Part shown: in pieces, positions 17,070 through 24,716 of the stretch | How the letters are laid out: each line of letters begins with the position of its first letter | How positions within the stretch are numbered: the first letter of the stretch is position 1 | Assembly: GCF_050871315.1 (NCBI RefSeq) | Contig: NZ_JBJLRE010000009.1 | Source: Kineococcus gynurae | GTDB lineage: Bacteria > Actinomycetota > Actinomycetes > Actinomycetales > Kineococcaceae | DNA length: 64,000 nucleotides | Strand: one strand, 5' to 3' | The notes under the pieces: generated by a model | The model's input: the letters and a program-made list of their open reading frames with translations, nothing else | What the model was told of the DNA's origin: nothing | Databases searched by the model: none | Position numbers and translations under genes: made by a program

Positions 17070-18512
17070 TCAGGTCCAGTCGGCCAGCCCGCCGCGGACC
17101 TCCGCGACCCAGCGGTCGCGCACCTCGGCGAACGAGGCCCCGAGGTGCCGTCGGGCGGCGGCGTCGACCCGGTCGGGGAGGTCGGCCGGGTCGGGGGCCG
17201 GGCCGGTGGGCCGCGCGAGGTCGCGGTAGAACGCGGTGACCGCCGGGGTGCCGACGGCGCGGGCGGCCGAGGTGACCAGCGTCCACCCGGAGGCGTAGGC
17301 GATCTGCAGCTCGGCGGGGTCGGTGGAGGCGTAGGCCGTCTCGTCCGGGACCTCCGGCGAGCGCCCGGCGGCGACCGCGTCGAGCAACGCGACGGCGAGG
17401 CGGCGGGGGTCCAGCCCGCGGTCCAGCCGGGCGACGTGGTCGGCGTAGCCCTCCACCAGCCAGACCGGCAGCGACGCGGTGGTGCCGGCCCGCGCGGCCA
17501 CGTGGACCAGCTCGTGGGTGAGCGTGACCTGCTGCCCGAGCCGACTCAGGGCGCCGAAACCGCTGGGCTGCACCACGACCCGTACCCCGGCCGGTCCCCC
17601 ACCGGGGAGGGTGCCGTCCAGTCCGACGGCGAGGGCGTCGAGGGCCAGGGCGCGTTCGGCGTCCACCCCGGCGAGCCGGCCGGCGGCGACCGGGGTCGAG
17701 CAGACGACGACGGCGGTCCCGTCCGGCCAGTCGGTGCCCCAGTGCCGCCGGACCCGGGCGGTCGCGTCGGGCAGGTCCTCGGCGACGTTGGCGCTGAGCT
17801 GGTCGGCCCGGTCGGTCGCCTCCGCGGTCCCGCCGTCCTCGGCGCCCACCGCGACCCGGACCACGACCCCGGTGTCCACCCGGCGGGCCTCGACGTCACC
17901 CAGCTCCCACGGCTGCGGCACCCCCGGCTCGACGGCCGGGACCAGGACCCAGTCCCCGCCCCCCTCGGCGTCCCCGCCGGCGGAGCGCACCAGCCCCACC
18001 CGCTGGGTCCCCCCGGCGGCCCGCCCCTCCCCCGTGATCCGGACGGCGGTCGCCACGGCGGCCTCGTGGGTCGGGACGGGTGTCCGCTCGCCGTCCCCCG
18101 CGGCCCCGGAGGTGTTCCCGGAAGCGGCCCCGGCCGCCGACGCGTCCACGGGTCGGACGTCGAGCAGCGTCAGGTCCACCTCGGCGAGTCCCAGGGCGGC
18201 GGCCCGGGCGTCGACGGCGGCGACGGCCTCCCGGACGGCCGCGGCGTAGACGGCCGAGGACGCCGCCGCGTCCCCCCGACGCAACCCGTCGGCGCGACGG
18301 GTGAGGAGGGCGGCGACCTGGGCCCGGGTGGGCGCGTCGGGGTCCACCTCGGCCGCCGTCGTCGCGGACGACGTCGGGCCCGACGGGGTCGTCCTGGTCT
18401 CCGGCCCCGCCCCGGTCCGGCTGCACCCGGCGAGCAGGGCGAGGGCGCCCGCGGTCAGCACCCCCCGGCGGGGCAGCCCGGAACCCACCACCGAGAGTGA
18501 CGCGTCTGGCAC
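17070..18512 (-). CDS. lipoprotein with HExxH peptidase MA-like motif
   Basis: A 480-residue predicted lipoprotein. Near the N-terminus RRGVLTAGALALLAGC is a twin-Arg-flanked signal with lipobox LLAGC, so Cys would be lipidated. The central ~150 residues are Ala/Gly/Asp-rich without a recognised domain. The C-terminal half has LTHELVHVAARAG with HExxH at residues 333-337 and a downstream Glu at 354 in LVEGYADHVA, the arrangement of gluzincin/peptidase MA-like metallopeptidases. A surface-anchored zinc peptidase is the best reading. The 5' end is uncertain: GTG at 18512 has no clear ribosome site. It stands just downstream of the small CxxC gene and upstream of pimB' in the same direction. Confidence 0.82.
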   Translation of the reverse strand: MPDASLSVVGSGLPRRGVLTAGALALLAGCSRTGAGPETRTTPSGPTSSATTAAEVDPDAPTRAQVAALLTRRADGLRRGDAAASSAVYAAAVREAVAAVDARAAALGLAEVDLTLLDVRPVDASAAGAASGNTSGAAGDGERTPVPTHEAAVATAVRITGEGRAAGGTQRVGLVRSAGGDAEGGGDWVLVPAVEPGVPQPWELGDVEARRVDTGVVVRVAVGAEDGGTAEATDRADQLSANVAEDLPDATARVRRHWGTDWPDGTAVVVCSTPVAAGRLAGVDAERALALDALAVGLDGTLPGGGPAGVRVVVQPSGFGALSRLGQQVTLTHELVHVAARAGTTASLPVWLVEGYADHVARLDRGLDPRRLAVALLDAVAAGRSPEVPDETAYASTDPAELQIAYASGWTLVTSAARAVGTPAVTAFYRDLARPTGPAPDPADLPDRVDAAARRHLGASFAEVRDRWVAEVRGGLADWT

Positions 18513-18567
18513 GCGCCCATGGTGGCACCTCGTGGTCGGCCCGCGGCCGGAGTCGCGCGATCACGCG

Positions 18568-18795
18568 TCACCCCGCGCGCCGGGCACCGTCACGGTCCGT
18601 GCCGTCGACGGCCGGGACGAGGCGCAGCGGCGGGACCAGGCCGTTGCGGGCGAGCACGTCGACCGCCGCCCGGTCCTCGGCGTCGAGCTCGGGGAGTCGA
18701 CTCCCGACCGGCTGGGGCGGCCCGAGCAGCACGGTGACGACGCAGTCACCGCAGGCTCGCGGTCCGGCGAGGCAGCTGTGGCAGTCGATGAGCAT
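18568..18795 (-). CDS. small CxxC-CxxC protein, conserved hypothetical
   Basis: A 75-residue protein starting MLIDCHSCLAGPRACGDCVV. Cysteines at 5, 8, 15 and 18 form CxxC-x6-CxxC, a likely metal (Zn or Fe-S) site. The rest, with LDAEDRAAVDVLARNGLVPP, looks helical. The ATG at 18795 is supported by GGGAGG six bases upstream. Actinobacteria have similar short proteins in this neighbourhood, but I know of no assigned function. It precedes the HExxH lipoprotein gene by 55 bases. Confidence 0.75.
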   Translation of the reverse strand: MLIDCHSCLAGPRACGDCVVTVLLGPPQPVGSRLPELDAEDRAAVDVLARNGLVPPLRLVPAVDGTDRDGARRAG

Positions 18796-19024
18796 GGTTG
18801 TCCTCCCACCCGGTTGCCGGCCGTGCTCGACCGGTCCCCCGGAACCTAGGGGGGACCTCCGACACGAACTCGAACAGACGATCGACCCTCGTCCCGGTCG
18901 GCGCCGGCGGAACAGCGCCGGAGACCGGCTCGTGGTCGGTGCGCCGGGCGAGCACACGCGGTCGGCGTCCAGGCAACGCCTCGTGCGACCGACGCGGGAC
19001 GGTGACGTCGGCGACGAGGCCGCC

Positions 19025-19648
19025 TCAGGTGAACGTCGTGATGGGGGTGATCGGCGCACGTGGCCGATCGTTTCCGTCGGGATCTGCACGGCCGACCGCG
19101 GTGACGACGGCGTGGACGGTCGTGGCGACCAGGTCGCGGTCGAGGGGCGTGCGCTCGAAGGCCCGGTGCATCGGCCAGCCCTCGATGAGCGCGTCGAGCG
19201 CGCGGCAGGTCTGCGGCGAGAAGTGCAGCTGCAGGCTCTCGCGGCTGCGTTCGACCCAGGTGCGGGTGTGCCTGGCCACGTTCGGGTTGTGGTTGGCGTA
19301 GGCGTACATCTCGAAGATGAGGGTCATGTCGCGGCGCGAAGCGTAGTCCGGTCCGCAGATCAGCTCGACCACGGCAGCCTCAGCGTCGTCGGCGGTGCGG
19401 GCTTCCGACAGGGTCTGGCGGTAGACGCGGGACATGTTCTCGGCGAACCAGGCGAAGGCGTGGCAGAGGATGTCGTCGATGCCGTCGAAGTAGTAGCTGA
19501 GCGAGCCCAGGGCGACGCCGGCCCGGGCGGCGATCTTGCGATGCGTGGTGCCGTTCACCCCGTCGGTGGCGACCACGTGCAGGGTGGCGTCCAGGATCTT
19601 GGACTGGCGGGTCGGGTCGTTGGGTGTTCCTCGTCGGGAGCCGCCCAT
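19025..19648 (-). CDS. TetR family repressor, divergent from an MFS transporter
   Basis: A 207-residue TetR protein. It begins MGGSRRGTPNDPTRQSKIL, and the helix-turn-helix is GTTHRKIAARAGVALGSLSYYFDGIDDIL (~residues 33-61). The C-terminal domain is all-helical, with no recognised ligand signature. The ATG at 19648 is chosen because GGAAGGGGAAGG lies directly upstream and longer frames read through the promoter. It is transcribed divergently from the MFS gene at 19918, the classic layout of a repressor controlling its efflux pump. Codon use and base composition here look slightly less GC-extreme than in the flanking core genes, consistent with acquired DNA. Confidence 0.92.
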   Translation of the reverse strand: MGGSRRGTPNDPTRQSKILDATLHVVATDGVNGTTHRKIAARAGVALGSLSYYFDGIDDILCHAFAWFAENMSRVYRQTLSEARTADDAEAAVVELICGPDYASRRDMTLIFEMYAYANHNPNVARHTRTWVERSRESLQLHFSPQTCRALDALIEGWPMHRAFERTPLDRDLVATTVHAVVTAVGRADPDGNDRPRAPITPITTFT

Positions 19649-19684
19649 GCCTTCCCCTTCCACCCGTGTCGACGTCGAGTGTGG

Positions 19685-19730
19685 ACCACTGTACAGAACC
19701 GCACTGAGTGTGTACGTTTGTTCAGTCCTC
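19685..19730. promoter_or_regulatory. candidate TetR operator/promoter region
   Basis: In the gap between the divergent TetR and MFS genes, CTGTACAG (19689-19696) is a perfect palindrome. A second TGTAC lies at 19711-19715, and ACTGA/TCAGT half-sites span 19704-19726. The tract is relatively AT-rich for this genome. It is a plausible operator for the adjacent repressor; this is inference. Confidence 0.35.
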
Positions 19731-19917
19731 ACCGCTCCACGGCGCTCGCTGGCCGCGCTCCGGAGGGGGACGAGCACCTCCCCTCTCCGGACCGACCCGC
19801 TGCGTGGGGTTGTCCCCCGGCGCGACCCGTTCCCTCCGCTGCTCCTCGTCGTCCTCCCACCGTCTGGTCGCTGCATGCTCCTGCAGCGCCTTCCGCCCCT
19901 GCCCGGAGAGCCTGCCG

Positions 19918-21159
19918 ATGTCCGACCCGACGCCCAGCGCCGTTCCGCCCTTCACGTCCGCCGGGACGCAGCTGGTCCGTGAGCCCCCCGTCCCGGTGTG
20001 GGTGGGGGCGGCATTCGTCATGTTCTTCATCCGCGCATTCCTGTTCGCCACCTGGGTCAGCCGCGGCCCTGAGGTCAGGCAGGCGCTCGACGTGAATACT
20101 GCCGTGTTCGGCTTCATCACCATGGCCTACGGGATCGGGGGCCTCGCCGCGATCGCCTTCGCCGGACGTCTGGTCCAGCGCTTCGGCTCCCGGGAGGTCG
20201 CGCTGGTCAGCTACGCCGTGGGCGCAGCGGCACTGGCCCTGCTCGGCGTCGCGGTCGCCGGCGGGCATCCATGGCTGACCTCCCTGCTCCTGGTCGTTCT
20301 GGGAGCACCCATCGCCATCGTGGACTTCGTCGGCAACTACGAGGGAGCACGTGTCGAGAAGGTCGCCCGACGCAGCGTGTTCTCGGCCATCAACGGGGCC
20401 TTCGGTCTGGGCATGCTGTCGGCCGTCGCCCTGGGCGGAGCGGTCAGCTCGGCAGCTGTCGGTGTCACGACGCACTTCGCTCTCGTCGCCGCCTTCTCGG
20501 TCGCGGCCTCCAGTGCGGCGTCCCTGTGCCTGCCGCGCCAGGCCCGTCTCGCGGTCCCGGTCGCTGAGCCGGTGCAGCGGCGCGAGCAGGCGCGGAGCGT
20601 CCTGCGGGAGAGGCGAAGCCTGCTGATCTGCCTGATCGGGTTCACGTTCATCATGGCCGAGTTGTCCGCCGGGACGTGGGTGCCGATCGCGCTGACCAGG
20701 ACCGGTTTCACCGAGGCCGACGCCGCCTACGCCCTCAGCCTCTTCTGGGTCGTCGTCACCGTCGGTCGGCTCCTCGGCGGTCTCCTCGTCGACGCCGTCG
20801 GCCGGCACGGCACCGTGCTGGTCTCGGCGTCGGTGACGGCTGCGGGCGTGCTGATCTTCATGGTGGCCGGCCTGAGTGACGGCGGGGCGGTCCTCTACGT
20901 CGGGCTCGTCCTGTGGGGAGCCGGGATGGCGAGCGGTTTCCCGATGGCGGTCGCCTCGATGGGCGACGACCCGGCCCAGGCATCGGTCCGGATCAACATG
21001 ATCATCACCGTCGTCTACATCTCCGGCGTCACCGTCGGACCAGCCCTGGGCGCGGTCGGTGAAGCGTTCGGCATCTACATCGCCTTCACGATTCCGGTGG
21101 TCCTGCTCGTGATCTCCGCCGCCATCAGCAGAGTCGTCCACCCGACGGCAGCGCCCTGA
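19918..21159 (+). CDS. MFS transporter, probable efflux or uptake permease
   Basis: A 413-residue major facilitator protein with about 12 membrane segments. Features include GRLVQRFGSREVAL at the loop 2-3 position, a variant of the MFS motif, and GRLLGGLLVDAVGRHG in the second half. The ATG at 19918 (MSDPTPSAVPP) has GGAGAG eight bases upstream; earlier in-frame starts would add ~70 Cys/Ser/Arg-rich residues from the promoter region. The divergent TetR gene suggests substrate-inducible control. The substrate is unknown. Confidence 0.9.
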   Translation: MSDPTPSAVPPFTSAGTQLVREPPVPVWVGAAFVMFFIRAFLFATWVSRGPEVRQALDVNTAVFGFITMAYGIGGLAAIAFAGRLVQRFGSREVALVSYAVGAAALALLGVAVAGGHPWLTSLLLVVLGAPIAIVDFVGNYEGARVEKVARRSVFSAINGAFGLGMLSAVALGGAVSSAAVGVTTHFALVAAFSVAASSAASLCLPRQARLAVPVAEPVQRREQARSVLRERRSLLICLIGFTFIMAELSAGTWVPIALTRTGFTEADAAYALSLFWVVVTVGRLLGGLLVDAVGRHGTVLVSASVTAAGVLIFMVAGLSDGGAVLYVGLVLWGAGMASGFPMAVASMGDDPAQASVRINMIITVVYISGVTVGPALGAVGEAFGIYIAFTIPVVLLVISAAISRVVHPTAAP

Positions 21160-21310
21160 TCGGACGTCGGGGGCCGACCGCGGTGGGCCATCCGGAGACA
21201 GGCGGGCGCTCGACCTGGACGATCTCGGCCGTGGCCCACGTCGTGACCTGGCGGCTCTGGCGTCCCGAGTGGTCCACGTCCTGACGGTCGCCCAGCCCTA
21301 CGGTGTCCTC

Positions 21311-21808
21311 GTGGGCGCATGGGGCACCGGACCGTTCGACAACGACCGCGCCGCCGACTGGGCGGGGCAGCTCGCCGACACGCCGCCGCACGATCGTCCC
21401 GAACTCCTGCGCACGACCCTCCTGACGGTTCTGCCGGGTGGTGACCGGCCCGAGCCCGCGCGGTGGACGCCCTGGCGGTCCGCCGGACGAGCATGGTCCC
21501 GGCTGCGACGCCTGGGTCGGACGCTGCGCGACGACGAGGACTGGGGAGCGGAGGAGGTCGTCGCCGCGGCCTGCGTGGTCGCGGGTGCGTTGCCGGGCGG
21601 ACCGGCCGTGGACGAGAACTACGGACCGCCGGCCGAGGTCATCACCTCGCTGGAGGTCGACGAGGAATTGCGAGCCCTGGCCCTGCGCGCGGTCCAGGAG
21701 GCCATCGGCGAAGGATCGGAGTGGCACGACCTCTGGAGCGAAGCCGGCGCGCTCGACGAGGCGACGACCGCTCTGCAACCGGTCGTCGACGCCCTCCGGC
21801 GGCCGTGA
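21311..21808 (+). CDS. DUF4259 family protein
   Basis: A 165-residue protein whose start VGAWGTGPFDNDRAADWAGQ is the signature of DUF4259. A second conserved patch is AEEVVAAACVVAGALPG, then LEVDEELRALALRAV. No signal peptide or membrane segment is seen. The GTG at 21311 is chosen because family homology begins exactly there; an in-frame GTG at 21269 would add 14 residues. Its TGA overlaps the start of the DUF3626 gene (GTGA), so the two are translationally coupled and probably act together. The biochemical function of DUF4259 is not known to me. Confidence 0.85.
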   Translation: MGAWGTGPFDNDRAADWAGQLADTPPHDRPELLRTTLLTVLPGGDRPEPARWTPWRSAGRAWSRLRRLGRTLRDDEDWGAEEVVAAACVVAGALPGGPAVDENYGPPAEVITSLEVDEELRALALRAVQEAIGEGSEWHDLWSEAGALDEATTALQPVVDALRRP

Positions 21809-22683
21809 CCCGGCCCGCCCGGACGACGTCCCCGGTCGCCTGTGGAACTGCGGCCGAACGCGCCCTCAGGCACGTCTCGAACCTCGCCCGAGGCGGTCCC
21901 GTCGAGCCCGCCTGGCGCATCACGCTGCACTTCCACCCCGACCGCCCCTTCGCCGGGGTTCCACTGCTGCAGGCGATGACGGCGGACGGGCGGTACCGGT
22001 CGCAGTTCGAGACCGGTACCAGCAACGGTGGGCCGACGGCCTCCCCCGGGGGTGACCGTCGGCGCTGGGAATCCCGCCTGTTCGCCGGCGCGTACGACAG
22101 CGCACCACCGCGGGACCGTCCGGTCTACGGCTCCCTGAACCACCGCCGCCGGCCCACCGGTGGGTCACCCCGTTTCGGTTCCGCCCATCTGCGACTGAAC
22201 GCGGCGACCCTCGTGCGCTGCACGTTCTGCGACCCGGACAGCGTGTTCGAACCGGTCCATCTGGGCACCGCCGAGCGCCTGGATCTCCCCGAGCGGGCCG
22301 ACGCCGACGCCGGCGCCGGGGATCCCCTGGACGACTACGTCGAGGCTCATGTGCACGGTGGCGTTCTCTTCTCCCGCGACGTCGAGGCCCTGGTGCTGGA
22401 CCCGTGCTACCGCGGCAGCGATGTCGAGACCGACGCCCACCGTTTCGGTGGCTCCTTCGGCGTGCCGGTCGAATGGCACCCGGGTTTCTCCGCCCGGCTG
22501 CACGCCGTCGCCGAGCACCCCGCGTACCGCGGTCGTGACGTGGTCGACGCCGCGACCCGTGTCGCGGTGGGGGGTCTGCTGACCGCGCGGTGCATCGGCG
22601 ACGCCGTCCGAACCGGCAGCGAGGACGAGCAGGTGCTCAAGCGGGTCTGGCACTGCACGGTCCGGTTCGGTTCACCACCCTGA
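21805..22683 (+). CDS. DUF3626 family protein
   Basis: A 292-residue protein with strongly patterned motifs: ITLHFHPDRPF, YRSQFETGTSNGG, RLFAGAYD, RPVYGSLN, PRFGSAHLRL, RCTF, YVEAHVHGGV, DVEALVLDPCYRG and VEWHPGF. Conserved His, Arg, Ser/Thr and Glu residues in such short motifs suggest an enzyme; I do not recognise a characterised fold with certainty. The start is GTG at 21805, overlapping the upstream stop. No signal peptide. It is coupled to DUF4259 and sits in the variable region of the window, so an accessory (defence, toxin or antagonism) role is possible but unproven. Confidence 0.85.
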   Translation: MTRPARTTSPVACGTAAERALRHVSNLARGGPVEPAWRITLHFHPDRPFAGVPLLQAMTADGRYRSQFETGTSNGGPTASPGGDRRRWESRLFAGAYDSAPPRDRPVYGSLNHRRRPTGGSPRFGSAHLRLNAATLVRCTFCDPDSVFEPVHLGTAERLDLPERADADAGAGDPLDDYVEAHVHGGVLFSRDVEALVLDPCYRGSDVETDAHRFGGSFGVPVEWHPGFSARLHAVAEHPAYRGRDVVDAATRVAVGGLLTARCIGDAVRTGSEDEQVLKRVWHCTVRFGSPP

Positions 22684-22756
22684 CCGGTGGTCTGGTCGGG
22701 GAGGTCGGCGCAGAACCCCCTACCGTCGAGGACCGGGTCGTCGTCAGGATGAACGC

Positions 22757-23272
22757 ATGAGCACGCGAGGGGTCGTCCGGAACTGGGACGACGACGAAGG
22801 CTGGGGAGTCATCGACAGCCCCGAAACCCCCGGCGGCTGCTGGGTCCTCTGGGCGGCGGTCGCCACGACCACGCCGAACGGCTTCCGCCCCGGCCAGGAG
22901 GTCGCCTTCACCTACGAGCAGGGCGAGCAGGACGGCTACGGCTACCGCGCCCTGCGGGCGTGGCCCTGGGGCGACCGACCGGCCCAGCGTCCCGGGGTCA
23001 CCGTCGTCAACGACCGCGGCGGAGCCTTCACGAGCACCCTCACCATCGGCCACGACACCCCCGCTGCCGAGGATGCGGACACGCGACCGACGAGCTCGAC
23101 GACCTGGCCACCCCCGCCCGCCCCGGTGCTGGGCACGGTGACGGTCACGGTCTACGAGACCGGGCCGGGAGCCAACGAGGTCCGCATCCACAGTCTCGGC
23201 ACGCTGAACGAGGAGCTGGTGGACACGGCCATCGAGGAGCTGCAGCAGGGGCGCCGACAGCTCCTCGACTGA
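22757..23272 (+). CDS. cold-shock-domain-like protein
   Basis: A 171-residue protein. The first ~70 residues fit a cold-shock/OB fold: GVVRNWDDDEGWGVIDSPET, then FRPGQEVAFTYEQGEQDGYGYRA, where canonical CspA has GxVKWFNxxKGFGFI and F..G..V.F. Trp and Ile replace the usual RNP aromatic residues, so nucleic-acid binding is likely weaker or different. A Pro/Thr linker leads to a second module (~residues 120-171) with GTVTVTVYETGPGANEVRIH and helix NEELVDTAIEELQQGR. ATG start at 22757. Unknown role. Confidence 0.7.
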   Translation: MSTRGVVRNWDDDEGWGVIDSPETPGGCWVLWAAVATTTPNGFRPGQEVAFTYEQGEQDGYGYRALRAWPWGDRPAQRPGVTVVNDRGGAFTSTLTIGHDTPAAEDADTRPTSSTTWPPPPAPVLGTVTVTVYETGPGANEVRIHSLGTLNEELVDTAIEELQQGRRQLLD

Positions 23273-23453
23273 TCGACCGTGCACCGGGACTCCTTCGGCG
23301 CCGGTCGGGAGCCGCCGCGAGACCCGCCCTCGGACACTGCCCTCGGACAATGCCGGCGTCGGCCTCCCCCGGCGATCCGCGGCGGGCGGACCGGGGACGG
23401 TCCGATCCGCCGGTGACTGACGGAACAACGTCCCCGGCCTAGCGTGCACACCC

Positions 23454-23933
23454 ATGGAGCAACGCGTCAGCCTGGTCACCCTCGGCGTCCGCGATCTGCC
23501 GCGAGCCCGGCGCTTCTACGAGCGGCTCGGCTGGCGCGGGCAGGAGGTCGAGGAGACCGTCTTCCTCCAGGCCGGCGGGCTCGTCGTCGTGCTCTGGGAC
23601 CGGGACAAGCTGGCCGTCGACTGCGGCCTCGACCCCGGGGCGGACGGAGCGGAGGACGGGGCTCCCCCGTCGTTCGGCGGGATCGCCCTGGCCCACAACG
23701 TTCGTCGGCGCGAGGAGGTGGACGAGGTGCTGGCCGCGGCGCGCGACGCCGGGGCGGTCGTCACCCGCCCCGCGGCCCCGACCTTCTACGGCGGCTGGGC
23801 CGGGGTCTTCACCGACCCCGACGGTCACGCCTGGGAGATCGCGCACAACCCCGGCTTCCCCCTGGCGGCCGACGGTTCTCTCGTCCTGCCCGACCTCGGC
23901 GCGCCCGCCCGGCTCGACAGCGGCCGAGGCTGA
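23454..23933 (+). CDS. VOC (glyoxalase/bleomycin-resistance) family protein
   Basis: A 159-residue protein with the two beta-alpha-beta-beta-beta modules of the vicinal oxygen chelate fold. The N-terminal VSLVTLGVRDLPRARRFYERLGW is module 1, and GAVVTRPAAPTFYGGWAGVFTDPDGHAWEIAHNPGF is module 2, with the WEIAHNP end typical of the family. The expected metal/ligand residues are only partly identifiable, so enzyme versus binding protein is open. ATG at 23454. Substrate unknown. Confidence 0.88.
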   Translation: MEQRVSLVTLGVRDLPRARRFYERLGWRGQEVEETVFLQAGGLVVVLWDRDKLAVDCGLDPGADGAEDGAPPSFGGIALAHNVRRREEVDEVLAAARDAGAVVTRPAAPTFYGGWAGVFTDPDGHAWEIAHNPGFPLAADGSLVLPDLGAPARLDSGRG

Positions 23934-24069
23934 TCCGAGCCCCTGGCCCGGAGGAGCCCCTCGCGCCTCCTCGACAACGCGCAGTCGGGTCGTCACGGAG
24001 AGTCTGGCGTTCCCCAGCGGGAGACGTCTGCCCCTGACAGGATGATCACCGCATGCAGCGCCGTGCAGC

Positions 24070-24702
24070 GTGACCCGTCCAGCTCCCCCGCCTCCGAAAG
24101 TCAGGTCGACCGTCATGCCCGACGCGCCGGGCGCCCTGCCCCCACCCGCCCGTCCCCGACCCTTCTCCGCCCTGGACGCCGACGTCCTTCCCGGCCTGGT
24201 CGGGTACGACCAGGCGGCCCTGGACGCCGCCGGGGTGTCCCTGGTAATCGTGGACGCCCGGGTCCAGGACCTGCCGGTGTGCTGGGTCAGTCCCGCGTTC
24301 CTCCAGCTCACGGGGTACCGCGCGGGTGACGTCATCGGGCGCAACTGCCGGCTCCTGCAGACCGAGCACACCAGCACCCTCACCCGGTCCCGGATCCGCG
24401 AGGCCATCGCCCAGGGGTCGCCGCTGCGGGAGACCCTGCTGAACCGCAGGGCGGACGGGTCGATCTTCTGGAACGAACTGCTCATGACCCCGCTGCGCAA
24501 CGACGCGGGCGAGGTCGACTACCTCGCCGGTTACCAGGTGGACGTCTCGGCACGGATGGCCGCGCACGCCGCCTACGAACGCTTCCTGGAGGCCGAGCGA
24601 CGGGCCCGGCACCGGCAGGCACGGGGCGTGCCCCGCACCACGGAGACGTCGGTGACCCTCGACCTGAACTGGCCGGAGAGGGTCTCCCAACGCGAGTCCT
24701 GA
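24070..24702 (+). CDS. short LOV (PAS) photoreceptor-like protein
   Basis: A 210-residue protein with a single PAS domain of the LOV subclass (~residues 45-160). The flavin-adduct motif GRNCRLLQ has Cys at residue 93. The other FMN contacts are also present: Asn and Arg of NCR, Gln of LLQ, Asn in LLNRRADG, Asn in FWNELLMTPLRN and Gln in YLAGYQVDVS. A basic helix follows (~163-190), and no kinase, HTH or GGDEF output domain is present, so this is a 'short LOV' protein that would signal by dimer change or a partner. Start GTG at 24070; ATG at 24115 is an alternative. It lies in the variable region. Confidence 0.88.
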   Translation: MTRPAPPPPKVRSTVMPDAPGALPPPARPRPFSALDADVLPGLVGYDQAALDAAGVSLVIVDARVQDLPVCWVSPAFLQLTGYRAGDVIGRNCRLLQTEHTSTLTRSRIREAIAQGSPLRETLLNRRADGSIFWNELLMTPLRNDAGEVDYLAGYQVDVSARMAAHAAYERFLEAERRARHRQARGVPRTTETSVTLDLNWPERVSQRES

Positions 24703-24716
24703 CGGAGCGGCCCGGT

